Made by a program: the position numbers and the translations under genes
The notes under the pieces: generated by a model
Databases searched by the model: none
What the model saw: the letters and a program-made list of their open reading frames with translations, nothing else
Told to the model about the DNA's origin: nothing
Part shown: positions 9,244 through 19,221 of the stretch, piece after piece
Numbering within the stretch: position 1 is the stretch's first letter
Layout: the number at the start of each line of letters is the position of its first letter
Assembly: GCA_003134685.1 (NCBI GenBank)
Contig: PLCA01000005.1
Location: 372,001-436,000 of the forward strand
DNA from: Gemmatimonadota bacterium
GTDB taxonomy: Bacteria > Gemmatimonadota > Gemmatimonadetes > Gemmatimonadales > Gemmatimonadaceae
Reading direction: 5' to 3'
Length of the DNA: 64,000 nt

Positions 9244-10508
9244 GTCGAACGACTTTAGCCCGTCCAGCGGTGCTGGAGGGCATAGGCTTGCATCTGGGTG
9301 TCCAGTGCAGGATCACCTTTCAGCCCGCGCCAGCGAAGCAGGGAATCTACTTTCAGCGTACCGATAGCCCGGGGATGCCGCGGATTCGCGCGCATGTAAG
9401 CGAAGTGAGCGGAAGCGAGCGCAACACCCAGCTCGGCAGGGGAGAGCACGGGGTCCACACGGTGGAACACGTCCTCGCCGCGGTAACGGGAATGGGAATC
9501 GACGACGTGACCATCGAAATGGATGGGCCGGAGCCGCCCATACTCGATGGGAGCGCGGCGCCCTTTGTGGCCGCGCTATCCGCGGCAGGGCTTGCGTCGG
9601 TTGAGGGCGAGCCGGATTTTTTGGATCTGCGCGAGCCCGTGCGAATCATAGACGGCGCATCCGTCTATGAAGCGTATCCATGCGATCGATTGGAGCTCGA
9701 CGTAACGATCGAATTCCCGCATCCGCTGATCGGCAAGCAGTCACGCCGCTTCACAGTCACGGAAGAATCTTTCGCGAGCGAGCTGTCGAGAGCGCGCACG
9801 TTTGGCTTTGTTCATGAAGTAGATGCTCTGCGCGCCAAGGGACTGATCAAGGGTGCTTCGCTCAACAACGCGGTTGTGCTCGACGATACCGACGTCCTGA
9901 GCGGCGACCTGCGCTGGGTGGACGAGTTCGTGCGGCACAAGGCAATGGACTGCGTTGGCGATCTGGCGCTCGCGGGGGCGCGCGTTCGCGCGCGCATTGT
10001 CGCGCTGAAGCCGAGTCACCGCGGCACGGTGACGCTGGTACGTGAGATGGTCAAGGCCGGACGAAAGGAGAGGGGGATGCTTACGATAGAAGACATCATG
10101 AAGGTTCTGCCCCACCGATATCCGTTCCTGCTGGTGGACCGGATTCTCGAGATCGAGGAGAAGAAGCGGATCGTGGGGCTGAAGAACGTCACCATCAATG
10201 AGCCCTTCTTCCAGGGACATTTCCCCGGGCACCCGATAATGCCGGGTGTGCTGATCATCGAGGCGATGGCGCAGGTCGGCGGTATGCTGCTGATGGGATC
10301 GATCGGGGAACCGGAGAGCAAAGTCGTCTACTTCATGTCGCTCGACAACGTGAAATTCCGGCGGCCGGTGAAGCCAGGGGACCAGATCCGGTTCGAGCTT
10401 GACATCACGCAGATCCGTGGGATGGTCTGCAAGATGCGCGGGGTCGCGATGGTGGACGGCGAGGTCGTCGCTGAAGCGGACATGGCCGCGATGGTGCGCG
10501 ATCGATGA
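9240..10508 (+). CDS. lpxC/fabZ: Fused LpxC deacetylase and FabZ dehydratase
   Basis: This 422-residue fusion joins two enzymes. Residues 1-270 are LpxC, the zinc deacetylase that commits UDP-acyl-GlcNAc to lipid A: HTVEH at 73-77 and HKAMDCVGD at 233-241 supply the zinc ligands, with the catalytic histidine in SHRGT near 260. Residues 281-422 are FabZ, the 3-hydroxyacyl-ACP dehydratase: [11 protein letters not shown] at 290-300, [11 protein letters not shown] at 326-336 and a catalytic glutamate near 341. Such fusions are known in Bacteroidetes. Both halves compete for 3-hydroxyacyl chains, so the fusion may balance lipid A against phospholipid. The GTG start overlaps the lpxD stop (GTGA). 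Confidence 0.95.
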   Translation: MSRTTLARPAVLEGIGLHLGVQCRITFQPAPAKQGIYFQRTDSPGMPRIRAHVSEVSGSERNTQLGRGEHGVHTVEHVLAAVTGMGIDDVTIEMDGPEPPILDGSAAPFVAALSAAGLASVEGEPDFLDLREPVRIIDGASVYEAYPCDRLELDVTIEFPHPLIGKQSRRFTVTEESFASELSRARTFGFVHEVDALRAKGLIKGASLNNAVVLDDTDVLSGDLRWVDEFVRHKAMDCVGDLALAGARVRARIVALKPSHRGTVTLVREMVKAGRKERGMLTIEDIMKVLPHRYPFLLVDRILEIEEKKRIVGLKNVTINEPFFQGHFPGHPIMPGVLIIEAMAQVGGMLLMGSIGEPESKVVYFMSLDNVKFRRPVKPGDQIRFELDITQIRGMVCKMRGVAMVDGEVVAEADMAAMVRDR

Positions 10509-11284
10509 CCGCCTCGCGGATCCACCCGACCGCGATAGTTTCGCACGACGCCGAGATCGCGGCGGACGTGGAGATCGGTGCGTTTGCGATCGTAGGTGAA
10601 GGCTGCGCGATTGGCGCCGGCAGCGTGCTCGCCGCTCGCGCGACGCTCGAGCGCAACGTCACGCTGGGTCACTCCGTGAAAGTGGGCATCGGCACTATCC
10701 TCGGCGGAGCTCCTCAGGATCTCAAGTATGCCGGTGAAGAGACTATGGTCGAGATCGACGACGGCACCGTGATCCGCGAATACGTGACGATCAATCGGGG
10801 CACCGCGCATTCGTTCAAGACGGCGGTGGGAAAGGACTGCCTGATCATGTCCTACGTTCACATCGGGCATGATTGCCGAATCGGCAACAGCGTCATCCTG
10901 TCGAACGTCGTACAGCTCGCCGGCCACGTCACGATCGAGGACAAGGCGATCCTGTCGGGACTCTCCGCGGTGCACCAGTTCACGCGCGTCGGCCGGCAAA
11001 GCTTCATTGGCGGCATGTCCCGGGTGTCGAAGGACATTCCTCCGTTTCTCAAAGCCGTTGGAAACCCGGTCAAGCTGTACGGACTGAACACCATCGGGCT
11101 GCAACGCAGCGGAATGGACGACGCGGCCATCCTCGAGCTGAAGCGCGCATACAGGCTGCTGTTTCGATCTGATCTCAACGTCACGCAGGCTATCGAACGT
11201 TGCCAGAGTGAGCTGGAGCAGCTGCCCGAGGTTCTGGAGCTCATACGATTCGTTGAGGGGAGCGAGCGCGGAGTCGTGATTTGA
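10505..11284 (+). CDS. lpxA: Acyl-ACP:UDP-N-acetylglucosamine O-acyltransferase LpxA
   Basis: This 259-residue protein has hexapeptide repeats from the N-terminus to about residue 185 and a helical C-terminal domain. The motif VHIGHDCRIGN (118-128) contains the expected catalytic histidine (H122), and the GGAPQDLKY stretch near 67-75 is typical of LpxA. It performs the first step of lipid A synthesis, moving a 3-hydroxyacyl chain from ACP to UDP-GlcNAc. It overlaps lpxC/fabZ by an ATGA. The oxidoreductase gene that follows raises the question of whether the sugar acceptor is UDP-GlcNAc or its 3-amino analogue; this cannot be decided by reading. Confidence 0.95.
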   Translation: MTASRIHPTAIVSHDAEIAADVEIGAFAIVGEGCAIGAGSVLAARATLERNVTLGHSVKVGIGTILGGAPQDLKYAGEETMVEIDDGTVIREYVTINRGTAHSFKTAVGKDCLIMSYVHIGHDCRIGNSVILSNVVQLAGHVTIEDKAILSGLSAVHQFTRVGRQSFIGGMSRVSKDIPPFLKAVGNPVKLYGLNTIGLQRSGMDDAAILELKRAYRLLFRSDLNVTQAIERCQSELEQLPEVLELIRFVEGSERGVVI

Positions 11285-12282
11285 AGAACACTCCACGCGT
11301 TGGCGTCGTCGGCGCGGGCAGCCTCGGTTTCCACCACATAAGAATTCTGCGCGATCTTCCCGGCATCGAGTTCAGCGGATTCGTCGAGTCGAGAGCGGAG
11401 CGCAGGACGGAAGTAGAGAAGGAGCTTCGCGTACGAAGCCACGTCACGTTGGACGGTCTCCTCGAAGCGTCCGACGCTGTCGTCATCGTCGTGCCTACGT
11501 CGTCGCATTTCTCCGTCGCCAGCGCTGCCATCGAGCGCGGCAAGCACGTCTTCATCGAAAAGCCGATCACGACGACGATCGAAGAGGCCGATATTCTCCT
11601 CGACCTCGCCAGAGAAAAAGGCGTGATGGTCCAGATCGGCCACATCGAGCGGTTTAATCGAGCCGTGCGCGCGGCGCTTCCACACGTGAACAGCCCAAGG
11701 TTCATCGACAGCGAGCGGTTGGCGCCTTTCAGCCCGAGGGGCTCGGATGTCGCCGTGGTGCTCGATCTCATGATCCACGACATCGACCTGCTGCTGACGC
11801 TGGTCGGCTCGGAGGCCCGCGACATATCAGCGGTCGGAGTTCCCGTGCTCACTCCTATGCTCGACATCGCGAATGCGCGCGTGACGTTCAACTCGGGGGC
11901 CGTCGCCAACATCACGTCCAGCCGCATCTCGCGCGAGAGAAAGCGAAAGATCAGAATCTTTCAGCAGAGCGGATATCTCTCCCTCGATCTCGCTACGGGA
12001 ACGGGAGACTTCTTTCGCCTCCGTTCAGACATCGACCCCCTCGCGATTCGTTCCGCGCCAGCTGACATCCTGGCATTCGTGGATCGGATAAAGCTCGACG
12101 CGCCTGATGGCGAGCCACTGAAGCTCGAGCTGGAGAGCTTCGTATCCGCTCTCAAGGGGAAGAGTGCCGTGGTCGTGACCGGTGACGAGGGAAGGATGGC
12201 ACTCGGAGTGGCGCTCCGAATCGTGAAAGAGATCGAGCGAACTCTCCCTTCTCTCGTCGGGCACAAGCAGCACCATGCGTAA
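11281..12282 (+). CDS. Gfo/Idh/MocA family oxidoreductase in the lipid A operon
   Basis: This 333-residue dehydrogenase has a Rossmann motif VGVVGAGSLGFHH at residues 7-19, the family motif EKPI near 96, and the C-terminal Gfo/Idh domain with IHDIDLLL near 163. It lies between lpxA and lpxB and is coupled on both sides (TTGA overlap upstream, eight bases downstream), so it should act on a nucleotide sugar for lipid A. A precedent is GnnA, which oxidises the 3-OH of UDP-GlcNAc so that the aminotransferase GnnB can install an amino group. No gnnB-like gene is present, so that role is only a hypothesis. The TTG start is inferred from the overlap. Confidence 0.8.
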   Translation: MKNTPRVGVVGAGSLGFHHIRILRDLPGIEFSGFVESRAERRTEVEKELRVRSHVTLDGLLEASDAVVIVVPTSSHFSVASAAIERGKHVFIEKPITTTIEEADILLDLAREKGVMVQIGHIERFNRAVRAALPHVNSPRFIDSERLAPFSPRGSDVAVVLDLMIHDIDLLLTLVGSEARDISAVGVPVLTPMLDIANARVTFNSGAVANITSSRISRERKRKIRIFQQSGYLSLDLATGTGDFFRLRSDIDPLAIRSAPADILAFVDRIKLDAPDGEPLKLELESFVSALKGKSAVVVTGDEGRMALGVALRIVKEIERTLPSLVGHKQHHA

Positions 12283-13393
12283 GGTGCTGTTCGTCGCCGG
12301 AGAGGCATCCGGCGACCTCCATGCGGCGGGTGTGGCGGCAGCGCTGAGACGCATCCGGCCCGAGCTCCTTCTTGCGGCCGTTGGGGGACGACGCCTGGCG
12401 GAGCAGGGGGTGCAGCTGATTCATCGGGACGAACAGCTCGGCGTGATGGGCTTCCTCGAAGTCGTGAGGCATGTGCCACGGCATTTCCTGCTTCTGCGCA
12501 CGATTCGGAAGATGTTCGACCGCGGTGAGGTAGCCGTGCTCATACTCATCGACTATCCGGGCTTCAACATGAAGGTGGCCGCGGCGGCGAAGAGAGCTGG
12601 CGTGCCGGTGCTCTACTACGTGACGCCGCAGGTGTGGGCGTGGGGAGCGGGGCGCATTCCCAAGCTCGCTCAGCTCGTCACCAAGGCCGCGGTCATCCTT
12701 CCGTTCGAGGAGCCGCTGCTCCGAGGCTTCGGCATTGACGCGACGTTCGTGGGCCATCCTCTGCTCGATCGCGCGATCAACATGCCGACCAAGGTGGAAG
12801 CCCGCGAAGCGCTCAGGCTGCCGCTGAATACTCGAGTGCTCGCCCTCTTTCCCGGAAGTCGCCAGCAGGAGATCGATCGCCACATCGACGACTTCGTCGC
12901 GACGGGGAAGGAGCTTCAGCGCAGGATTCCCGGTCTGCAGGTGCTCGTGAGCGTCGCGCCAACCGTTGCTCTCGATTCCGCTCGCTGCCCCTTCCGGCTT
13001 GTGCATTCGGCTTCGCTGAGCGTTCTGCGGGCAGCGGACGTGGCCCTTTGCAAAAGCGGAACAACCACTCTCGAAGCGGCGATCGCCGACTGCCCGCTGA
13101 TCGTGGCCTACCGAACTGGACGGATCAATTATGCGCTGGCGAGGCGATTCGTGAAGGTGCCGAACATCGGCCTCGTCAACGTCGTTGCCGGCAGGGAAAT
13201 CGCGCGCGAATTCATACAGGACGAGATTGTCCCGTCAGATATGGCGGATGCTCTGGCGGAGCTGCTCGACGATGGTCCGCGACGACAGGAGCTTCTGGCC
13301 GGGCTTGCGGAGGTGCGCTCAAAGCTCGGCTCCCCCGGGGCGGCGGACCGCGTCGCGCGGATGGCCAGCGAGCTCGCGGGCCCACGCGGATGA
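12275..13393 (+). CDS. lpxB: Lipid-A-disaccharide synthase LpxB
   Basis: This 372-residue GT-B glycosyltransferase carries the LpxB landmarks GEASGDLH (9-16), DYPGFNMK (about 92-99), the YYVTPQVWAWG stretch near 112-122 and GHPLLD near 160. It condenses UDP-2,3-diacylglucosamine with lipid X to give the tetra-acylated disaccharide at the inner membrane surface. No LpxH, LpxI or LpxG hydrolase that would make lipid X is seen in this cluster. The ATG lies inside the end of the oxidoreductase gene, and the stop overlaps the next gene (ATGA). Confidence 0.95.
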   Translation: MRKVLFVAGEASGDLHAAGVAAALRRIRPELLLAAVGGRRLAEQGVQLIHRDEQLGVMGFLEVVRHVPRHFLLLRTIRKMFDRGEVAVLILIDYPGFNMKVAAAAKRAGVPVLYYVTPQVWAWGAGRIPKLAQLVTKAAVILPFEEPLLRGFGIDATFVGHPLLDRAINMPTKVEAREALRLPLNTRVLALFPGSRQQEIDRHIDDFVATGKELQRRIPGLQVLVSVAPTVALDSARCPFRLVHSASLSVLRAADVALCKSGTTTLEAAIADCPLIVAYRTGRINYALARRFVKVPNIGLVNVVAGREIAREFIQDEIVPSDMADALAELLDDGPRRQELLAGLAEVRSKLGSPGAADRVARMASELAGPRG

Positions 13394-14040
13394 GTGACGA
13401 CGACGAGCCCTTCCCGTGGCGATCGCGCGCTGCGCTGCTCGCGGGCAGAGGCGCTCTTCAACTGCTTGCCCGAACGTGGCGATTTCGCATCGTAAACGCC
13501 GCGGCGATCGATGATCTGAGAGCCGCGAGGCGGAATTTTATTTTCTCGCTCTGGCACGGGCAGCTGTTGCCGCTTCTCTGGCACCATCGCGACGAGGGCG
13601 TCGTCCTTCTGATCAGCGAACACCGGGATGGAGAGATGGTCGCGCGCGCGGCCGAGTCGCTCGGCTACGCGCTCGTCCGCGGGTCGACGACGCGCGGTGC
13701 TGGCCGCGCGCTGATTTCAGTTATCCGGGAGCTTCAGGCAGGGCGTGAGGTGGCGATTACCCCGGATGGCCCGAAGGGACCGGCGGGGAAGTACGCGCCC
13801 GGAGCATTGATCGCGTCGCAGAGATCGGGCGCGGCTATCCTTCCAGTAGTGGCGGTGGCTGACCGGGCCTGGCGTCTGAAGAGCTGGGACGGCTTCATGA
13901 TTCCCAAGCCCTTTGCTCGAGTGACGGTCGCCTATGGGAATCCAGCGAACGTGCTCGCGGCGACGCCTCGTGCGGCGGCGGAAGAAGCTCCGCGATTCGA
14001 GGCGATTATGAACGAAACTATCGGGAAGGCGGGTGGCTAA
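13390..14040 (+). CDS. DUF374 lysophospholipid acyltransferase-like protein
   Basis: This 216-residue protein has the DUF374 pattern: WHGQ at 55-58 in place of the HxxxxD motif of related acyltransferases, EHRDGE at 77-82, and TPDGPKGP at 124-131. DUF374 proteins are related to the LPLAT and LpxL acyltransferases. The position between lpxB and lpxK suggests that it adds a secondary acyl chain to lipid A or its precursor, since no LpxL or LpxM is present here. That assignment rests on context. The ATG is chosen from the ATGA overlap with lpxB; the longer open frame upstream is lpxB read in another frame. Confidence 0.8.
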   Translation: MSDDDEPFPWRSRAALLAGRGALQLLARTWRFRIVNAAAIDDLRAARRNFIFSLWHGQLLPLLWHHRDEGVVLLISEHRDGEMVARAAESLGYALVRGSTTRGAGRALISVIRELQAGREVAITPDGPKGPAGKYAPGALIASQRSGAAILPVVAVADRAWRLKSWDGFMIPKPFARVTVAYGNPANVLAATPRAAAEEAPRFEAIMNETIGKAGG

Positions 14041-15061
14041 TCGGCGCAGACTGATTGAGGCAGTGTGGGCCGGCCGCGGAAAGCGTGCCCGCGCCGCGCG
14101 CGCGATGCTCGCGCCGGCGGAGGCACTATATGCTGCGGTGGTCGCGATCAGGGGAAAGCTGTACGACTGGGGAATCTTCCGGGCAACAGAATTCTCGGTG
14201 CCCGTGCTGAGCGTCGGGAATCTGTCGGTGGGCGGCACGGGCAAGACGCCGATTGCGGCTTGGCTCGTGGGCAGATTGTTGGAGAAGGGCGCTGCTCCCG
14301 CGATTGTGCTACGCGGCTACGGCGGCGACGAGACAATCGTACACGAGCGGCTCAACGAGGGAATTCCCGTGATCGCGGCTGCTGACCGCGTGCGTGGAAT
14401 CCGTGACGCCATCGCCCAAGGCGTGGATGTCGTCGTGCTCGACGACGCGTTTCAGCACCGAAGGGCTCGGAGGGATGCCGACATTTTGCTGGTGAGCGCC
14501 GATGCGTGGGTGGGCAAGCCTCGACTTCTTCCCGCCGGGCCATGGCGCGAACCACTTCGCGCAGCGCGTCGCGCAACCCTCGTGATCATCACGCGCAAGA
14601 CGGCAGACAGATCCGCGGTGGAAGATGTGAAGCGCGCGCTCGCCAATGCAGCTTCTCACGTACCGGTGGCGATCGCGCATCTCGCGCCCGGTGATCTGAG
14701 GAGCACCGCGACCGGTCAGACTCTTCCGCTCCACGCGCTTCGAGGAGCAGACCTGACCGCGATCGCCGCGATCGCACATCCGGAATTGTTTTTCAAGCAG
14801 CTGACCGAGCTGGGCGCGGTTGTGCGGCCGTTCAGCTTTCCTGACCATCACGCATTTACACGAGCCGACGCGCTCGATCTGGCGGCCGCGGCGGGCAACT
14901 CGGATTTTGTCGTTTGCACTCTCAAGGATGCAGTGAAACTGGAGTCGCTATGGCCTGCCGAAGCAGGGTCATTATGGTATGTTTCACAGCGTTTGCGAAT
15001 GGAGGACGGGCAGGAGCACATCGACCGTCTGCTCGACAATTTGCTGTCCCCCGCAACCTGA
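14033..15061 (+). CDS. lpxK: Tetraacyldisaccharide 4'-kinase LpxK
   Basis: This 342-residue kinase has the LpxK P-loop within [14 protein letters not shown] (60-73) and the Walker-B-like DDAFQHR near 142. It phosphorylates the 4' position of the lipid A disaccharide at the inner membrane. The N-terminal helix (about 25-45) is amphipathic, as expected for a peripheral membrane enzyme. The GTG start overlaps the upstream gene by eight bases, and no ATG gives a better start. It is the last gene of the lipid A run; Kdo transfer (WaaA) is not encoded in the window, although the Kdo-making genes are in the right half. Confidence 0.92.
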   Translation: MANRRRLIEAVWAGRGKRARAARAMLAPAEALYAAVVAIRGKLYDWGIFRATEFSVPVLSVGNLSVGGTGKTPIAAWLVGRLLEKGAAPAIVLRGYGGDETIVHERLNEGIPVIAAADRVRGIRDAIAQGVDVVVLDDAFQHRRARRDADILLVSADAWVGKPRLLPAGPWREPLRAARRATLVIITRKTADRSAVEDVKRALANAASHVPVAIAHLAPGDLRSTATGQTLPLHALRGADLTAIAAIAHPELFFKQLTELGAVVRPFSFPDHHAFTRADALDLAAAAGNSDFVVCTLKDAVKLESLWPAEAGSLWYVSQRLRMEDGQEHIDRLLDNLLSPAT

Positions 15062-15098
15062 AACTGAACCTCCCAACAACGGACCGACAGTCGACCTA

Positions 15099-16406
<1,308 letters not shown>

Positions 16407-16871
16407 ATGCGCGTTGTCGTCGCCGTCGTGGGCAAGGCGCGCAACGCCGCGCTAGGCGAAGCGATCCGGGACTACGAGACACGAGCGGCGCGGTACTGGC
16501 CGCTCGACGTGCATGAGGTCCGCGAAGAGCGCGCGACCGGTATTCCATTGGACAAGGTGAAGGAGCGCGAAGCGTTGCGACTTTCGGAGAAGGTGCCTGA
16601 GAGAGCGCAGACCGTCGTTTGTGAGATCGGAGGCAAGTCGCTCAACTCGGAACAGTTTGCTGAGCTTCTGCAGTCGGCGCGCGAGCAGGATCGCGATCTC
16701 GCTTTTCTGATTGGTGGAGCGTTCGGCCTCGCGCCCAGCATCACGAAGAATTCAACCATGAAGCTTTCGCTCGCGCCATGGACGCTACCTCATGAGATCG
16801 CGCGCCTCGTTCTGGTCGAGCAGATCTACCGGGCGGGGACCATCGTGCATGGCGAGCCGTACCACAAGTGA
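16407..16871 (+). CDS. rlmH: 23S rRNA pseudouridine-1915 N3-methyltransferase RlmH
   Basis: This 154-residue SPOUT methyltransferase has the family's SAM-binding loop FLIGGAFG near 105-112, the HEIARLVLVEQIYRA stretch near 129-143, and the conserved C-terminus ending in YHK. It methylates pseudouridine 1915 in helix 69 of 23S rRNA. The ATG directly follows the gdhA stop, and its own stop overlaps the GTG of the next gene, so it appears to be part of a gdhA-rlmH-methyltransferase-bshC-murJ transcript. Confidence 0.95.
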   Translation: MRVVVAVVGKARNAALGEAIRDYETRAARYWPLDVHEVREERATGIPLDKVKEREALRLSEKVPERAQTVVCEIGGKSLNSEQFAELLQSAREQDRDLAFLIGGAFGLAPSITKNSTMKLSLAPWTLPHEIARLVLVEQIYRAGTIVHGEPYHK

Positions 16872-17638
16872 CGAACGTTCGCGACCTGTCCGCGGGAACA
16901 CACGGGTCGGGCTCAGAGGAGGCCGACTGGTTCGAGCAGTGGTTCGGCGAGGACTATCTTCACATTTACCAACACCGCGACGAGCGAGAGGCCGAGCACG
17001 CCATCGAGCTGATCGCAGCGAATCTGGCCGGTCACGAGATCAATTCCGTGCTCGACCTCGGCTGTGGAGCCGGCCGTCACACGAAGGTGCTATTCGAGCG
17101 GTGGTGGACGGTGGGCCTCGATCTCTCGATGGCGCTCCTCAAGGTTGCGAGAAAAGAATCTTCTGACGCTCCGTATGTGCGGGCTGACATGAGGGACCTT
17201 CCCTTCGGCGACGAGAGCTTCAATCTGGTCGTGAATCTCTTTACGAGCTTCGGCTATTTCGAGGACGACGCCGAGCATGCCAGAGTTCTTGCGCGCGTGT
17301 GTGCCGTGACGCGGCGCGGCGGGACATTCGTCATCGACTTTCTGAACGCGGGGCAGGTGCGCCGCGAGCTTGTTCCCTACGACGAGCGCGTGGAAAACGG
17401 CATCACCATCGAGCAGACCCGAACGATCAGCCAGGACGACAGGTTCGTCGAAAAGAGGATAAGACTTCGGGGGCGGGGCAAGGAATACATCGAGCGCGTG
17501 CGTTTGCTGTCGGAAGCGGACCTCGAGCGCATGCTCGGCACGGCTGGGTTCGTAGTGTCGAAGCGCTTTGGAGACTACAGCGGCACCCGCTGGTCCGAGG
17601 ATTCGCCCCGCACGATACTTTTCGCAAGCCGCCGATGA
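16868..17638 (+). CDS. SAM-dependent methyltransferase coupled to bshC
   Basis: This 256-residue class I methyltransferase has motif I VLDLGCGAGRH at 61-71, an acidic DMRDLPF after strand 4 near 110, and a small-molecule-type C-terminal half with paired beta strands. The substrate cannot be read from the sequence. Its GTG overlaps rlmH (GTGA), and its stop overlaps the ATG of bshC (ATGA), so it is translated together with the last enzyme of bacillithiol synthesis. NmbA, the methyltransferase described for N-methyl-bacillithiol in green sulfur bacteria, is an obvious candidate function. That is an inference from context; no alignment was possible. Confidence 0.8.
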   Translation: MTNVRDLSAGTHGSGSEEADWFEQWFGEDYLHIYQHRDEREAEHAIELIAANLAGHEINSVLDLGCGAGRHTKVLFERWWTVGLDLSMALLKVARKESSDAPYVRADMRDLPFGDESFNLVVNLFTSFGYFEDDAEHARVLARVCAVTRRGGTFVIDFLNAGQVRRELVPYDERVENGITIEQTRTISQDDRFVEKRIRLRGRGKEYIERVRLLSEADLERMLGTAGFVVSKRFGDYSGTRWSEDSPRTILFASRR

Positions 17639-19221
17639 ATCCTCGAATCGTAACCCAACCGCTCGCGGGGAACCCGCTCGCCGCCGCCTTCATTGCGGGG
17701 AATCCACCGCCAGGCTGGTACGAGCCTGTCCCAACCGATGCCGCGTCGTGGCGGAAGCGTCTCGAGTCGGTTCGATCCGACTTTCCGGATAACTGGCTGG
17801 CGAAGCTGGCGCCCGCATTCGAGGCGACGGGAAAGGCGAAGGAAAGACTCGACGCGTTGGGTACCGGCCGTGGCGTCGTCGTGACGACGGGTCAGCAGCC
17901 TGGTCTCTTCGGCGGGCCGATATACACGCTGTCAAAAGCTCTGAGCGCGCTCGCTGTCGCTGACGCCCTTCAGGAAGTCACGGGGACTCCGGTCGCGCCC
18001 GTGTTCTGGGCGGCCACAGACGACACCGATTTCAAGGAGGCGAGCAGCACCGTCGTCTCGATCCCGGGAGGCGCTCAGCTGCTGCGGATCGATCACACCC
18101 AGCCGCTCGGTCGCGCTATGGCATCGATGCCGCTGGGCGACGTGTCCGCGCAGCTGGAAGCGCTGACGCGAGCGGCGGGATCGACGATTGACCGCACGCC
18201 GATCGAATTGCTGGAGAAATTCTATTCTTCGGGGCAGACGATCGGATCGGCTTATGTCTCCTTCCTCCGCGCGCTGCTTGCGCCGCTCGGCATCGCTGTG
18301 ATCGATGCATCGCATCCCACCACGCGCGCCGCGGCAAAGCCGGTGCTGAGCGGGGCTCTCGAGAAGGCTGGCGACATCGCCGCGAGAATTTCCGAGCGCA
18401 ATCGAGAAATCGAAGAGGCGGGGTTTGCTGCCCAGGTTCAGGATGTGCCCGGCCTATCGCTCGTCTTCAGCTCGGCGTCTGGTGGACGCAAACGAATTCC
18501 GATCAAGGCGGCGAACAAACAATCCGCGTCCGAAGAGATGGGTCCTAACGTATTGCTGCGACCGGTCGTTGAGCGCGCGATTCTGCCCACGGCGACCTAC
18601 ATAGGTGGCCCTGCGGAGATCGCATACTTCGCGCAGATCGCCCCGATAGCCGACGCCCTCGGCGTTCCAAGGCCAACGATAGTTCCGCGGTGGTCGTGCA
18701 CGATCATCGAGCCGCACGTCGGGACAATTCTCGAGAAGCTCGATTTGCGTCCCGAGGATTTCGCCGACCCACACGCGGTGGAGGCACGAGTGGCGCGAGC
18801 CCATTTGCCCAAGCGCGTGCTCGACGAGCTGAATGCCACGCGCGCGCTACTCGACAAACAACTCGACGAGCTGAGCGAGGCGGTCGCTGAAGAAAGCGCA
18901 CCGGTGAGTCCGGCCGTGACTGGAGGATTGCGAGCGAACATGATGCGGCGCCTCGAGCGGTTCGAGCGCAGGCTCGTCGCTGCGGCCAAGAAACAGCACG
19001 CCGACATCATGCAGGAGATCGCTACGGCGCGCGGGTCGCTCTATCCTATCGGAAAGCCGCAGGAACGAGCCCTCAATTTCGTGCCACTTGTTGCGCGATA
19101 TGGGACGGCACTGCGCGACGAAATGCTCGGTGAAGCGCGTGAGCACGCAAAACGGCTTGTCGGCGCGCAGGTCCGATCCCGATCGCTCCAGGAAGCCGTT
19201 CCGGTGCGAGGGCGATCGTGA
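17635..19221 (+). CDS. bshC: Bacillithiol biosynthesis cysteine-adding enzyme BshC
   Basis: This 528-residue protein carries the BshC hallmark TTGQQPGLFGGP (84-95), a Rossmann-like core, and a coiled-coil arm in the C-terminal third (about 400-470, rich in Leu, Glu and Arg). BshC is the putative ligase that adds cysteine to glucosaminyl-malate to make the low-molecular-weight thiol bacillithiol. BshA and BshB are not in the window. The ATG was chosen from the ATGA overlap with the methyltransferase gene; the longer open frame upstream is a shadow of that gene. The TGA overlaps the GTG of murJ. Confidence 0.92.
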   Translation: MNPRIVTQPLAGNPLAAAFIAGNPPPGWYEPVPTDAASWRKRLESVRSDFPDNWLAKLAPAFEATGKAKERLDALGTGRGVVVTTGQQPGLFGGPIYTLSKALSALAVADALQEVTGTPVAPVFWAATDDTDFKEASSTVVSIPGGAQLLRIDHTQPLGRAMASMPLGDVSAQLEALTRAAGSTIDRTPIELLEKFYSSGQTIGSAYVSFLRALLAPLGIAVIDASHPTTRAAAKPVLSGALEKAGDIAARISERNREIEEAGFAAQVQDVPGLSLVFSSASGGRKRIPIKAANKQSASEEMGPNVLLRPVVERAILPTATYIGGPAEIAYFAQIAPIADALGVPRPTIVPRWSCTIIEPHVGTILEKLDLRPEDFADPHAVEARVARAHLPKRVLDELNATRALLDKQLDELSEAVAEESAPVSPAVTGGLRANMMRRLERFERRLVAAAKKQHADIMQEIATARGSLYPIGKPQERALNFVPLVARYGTALRDEMLGEAREHAKRLVGAQVRSRSLQEAVPVRGRS

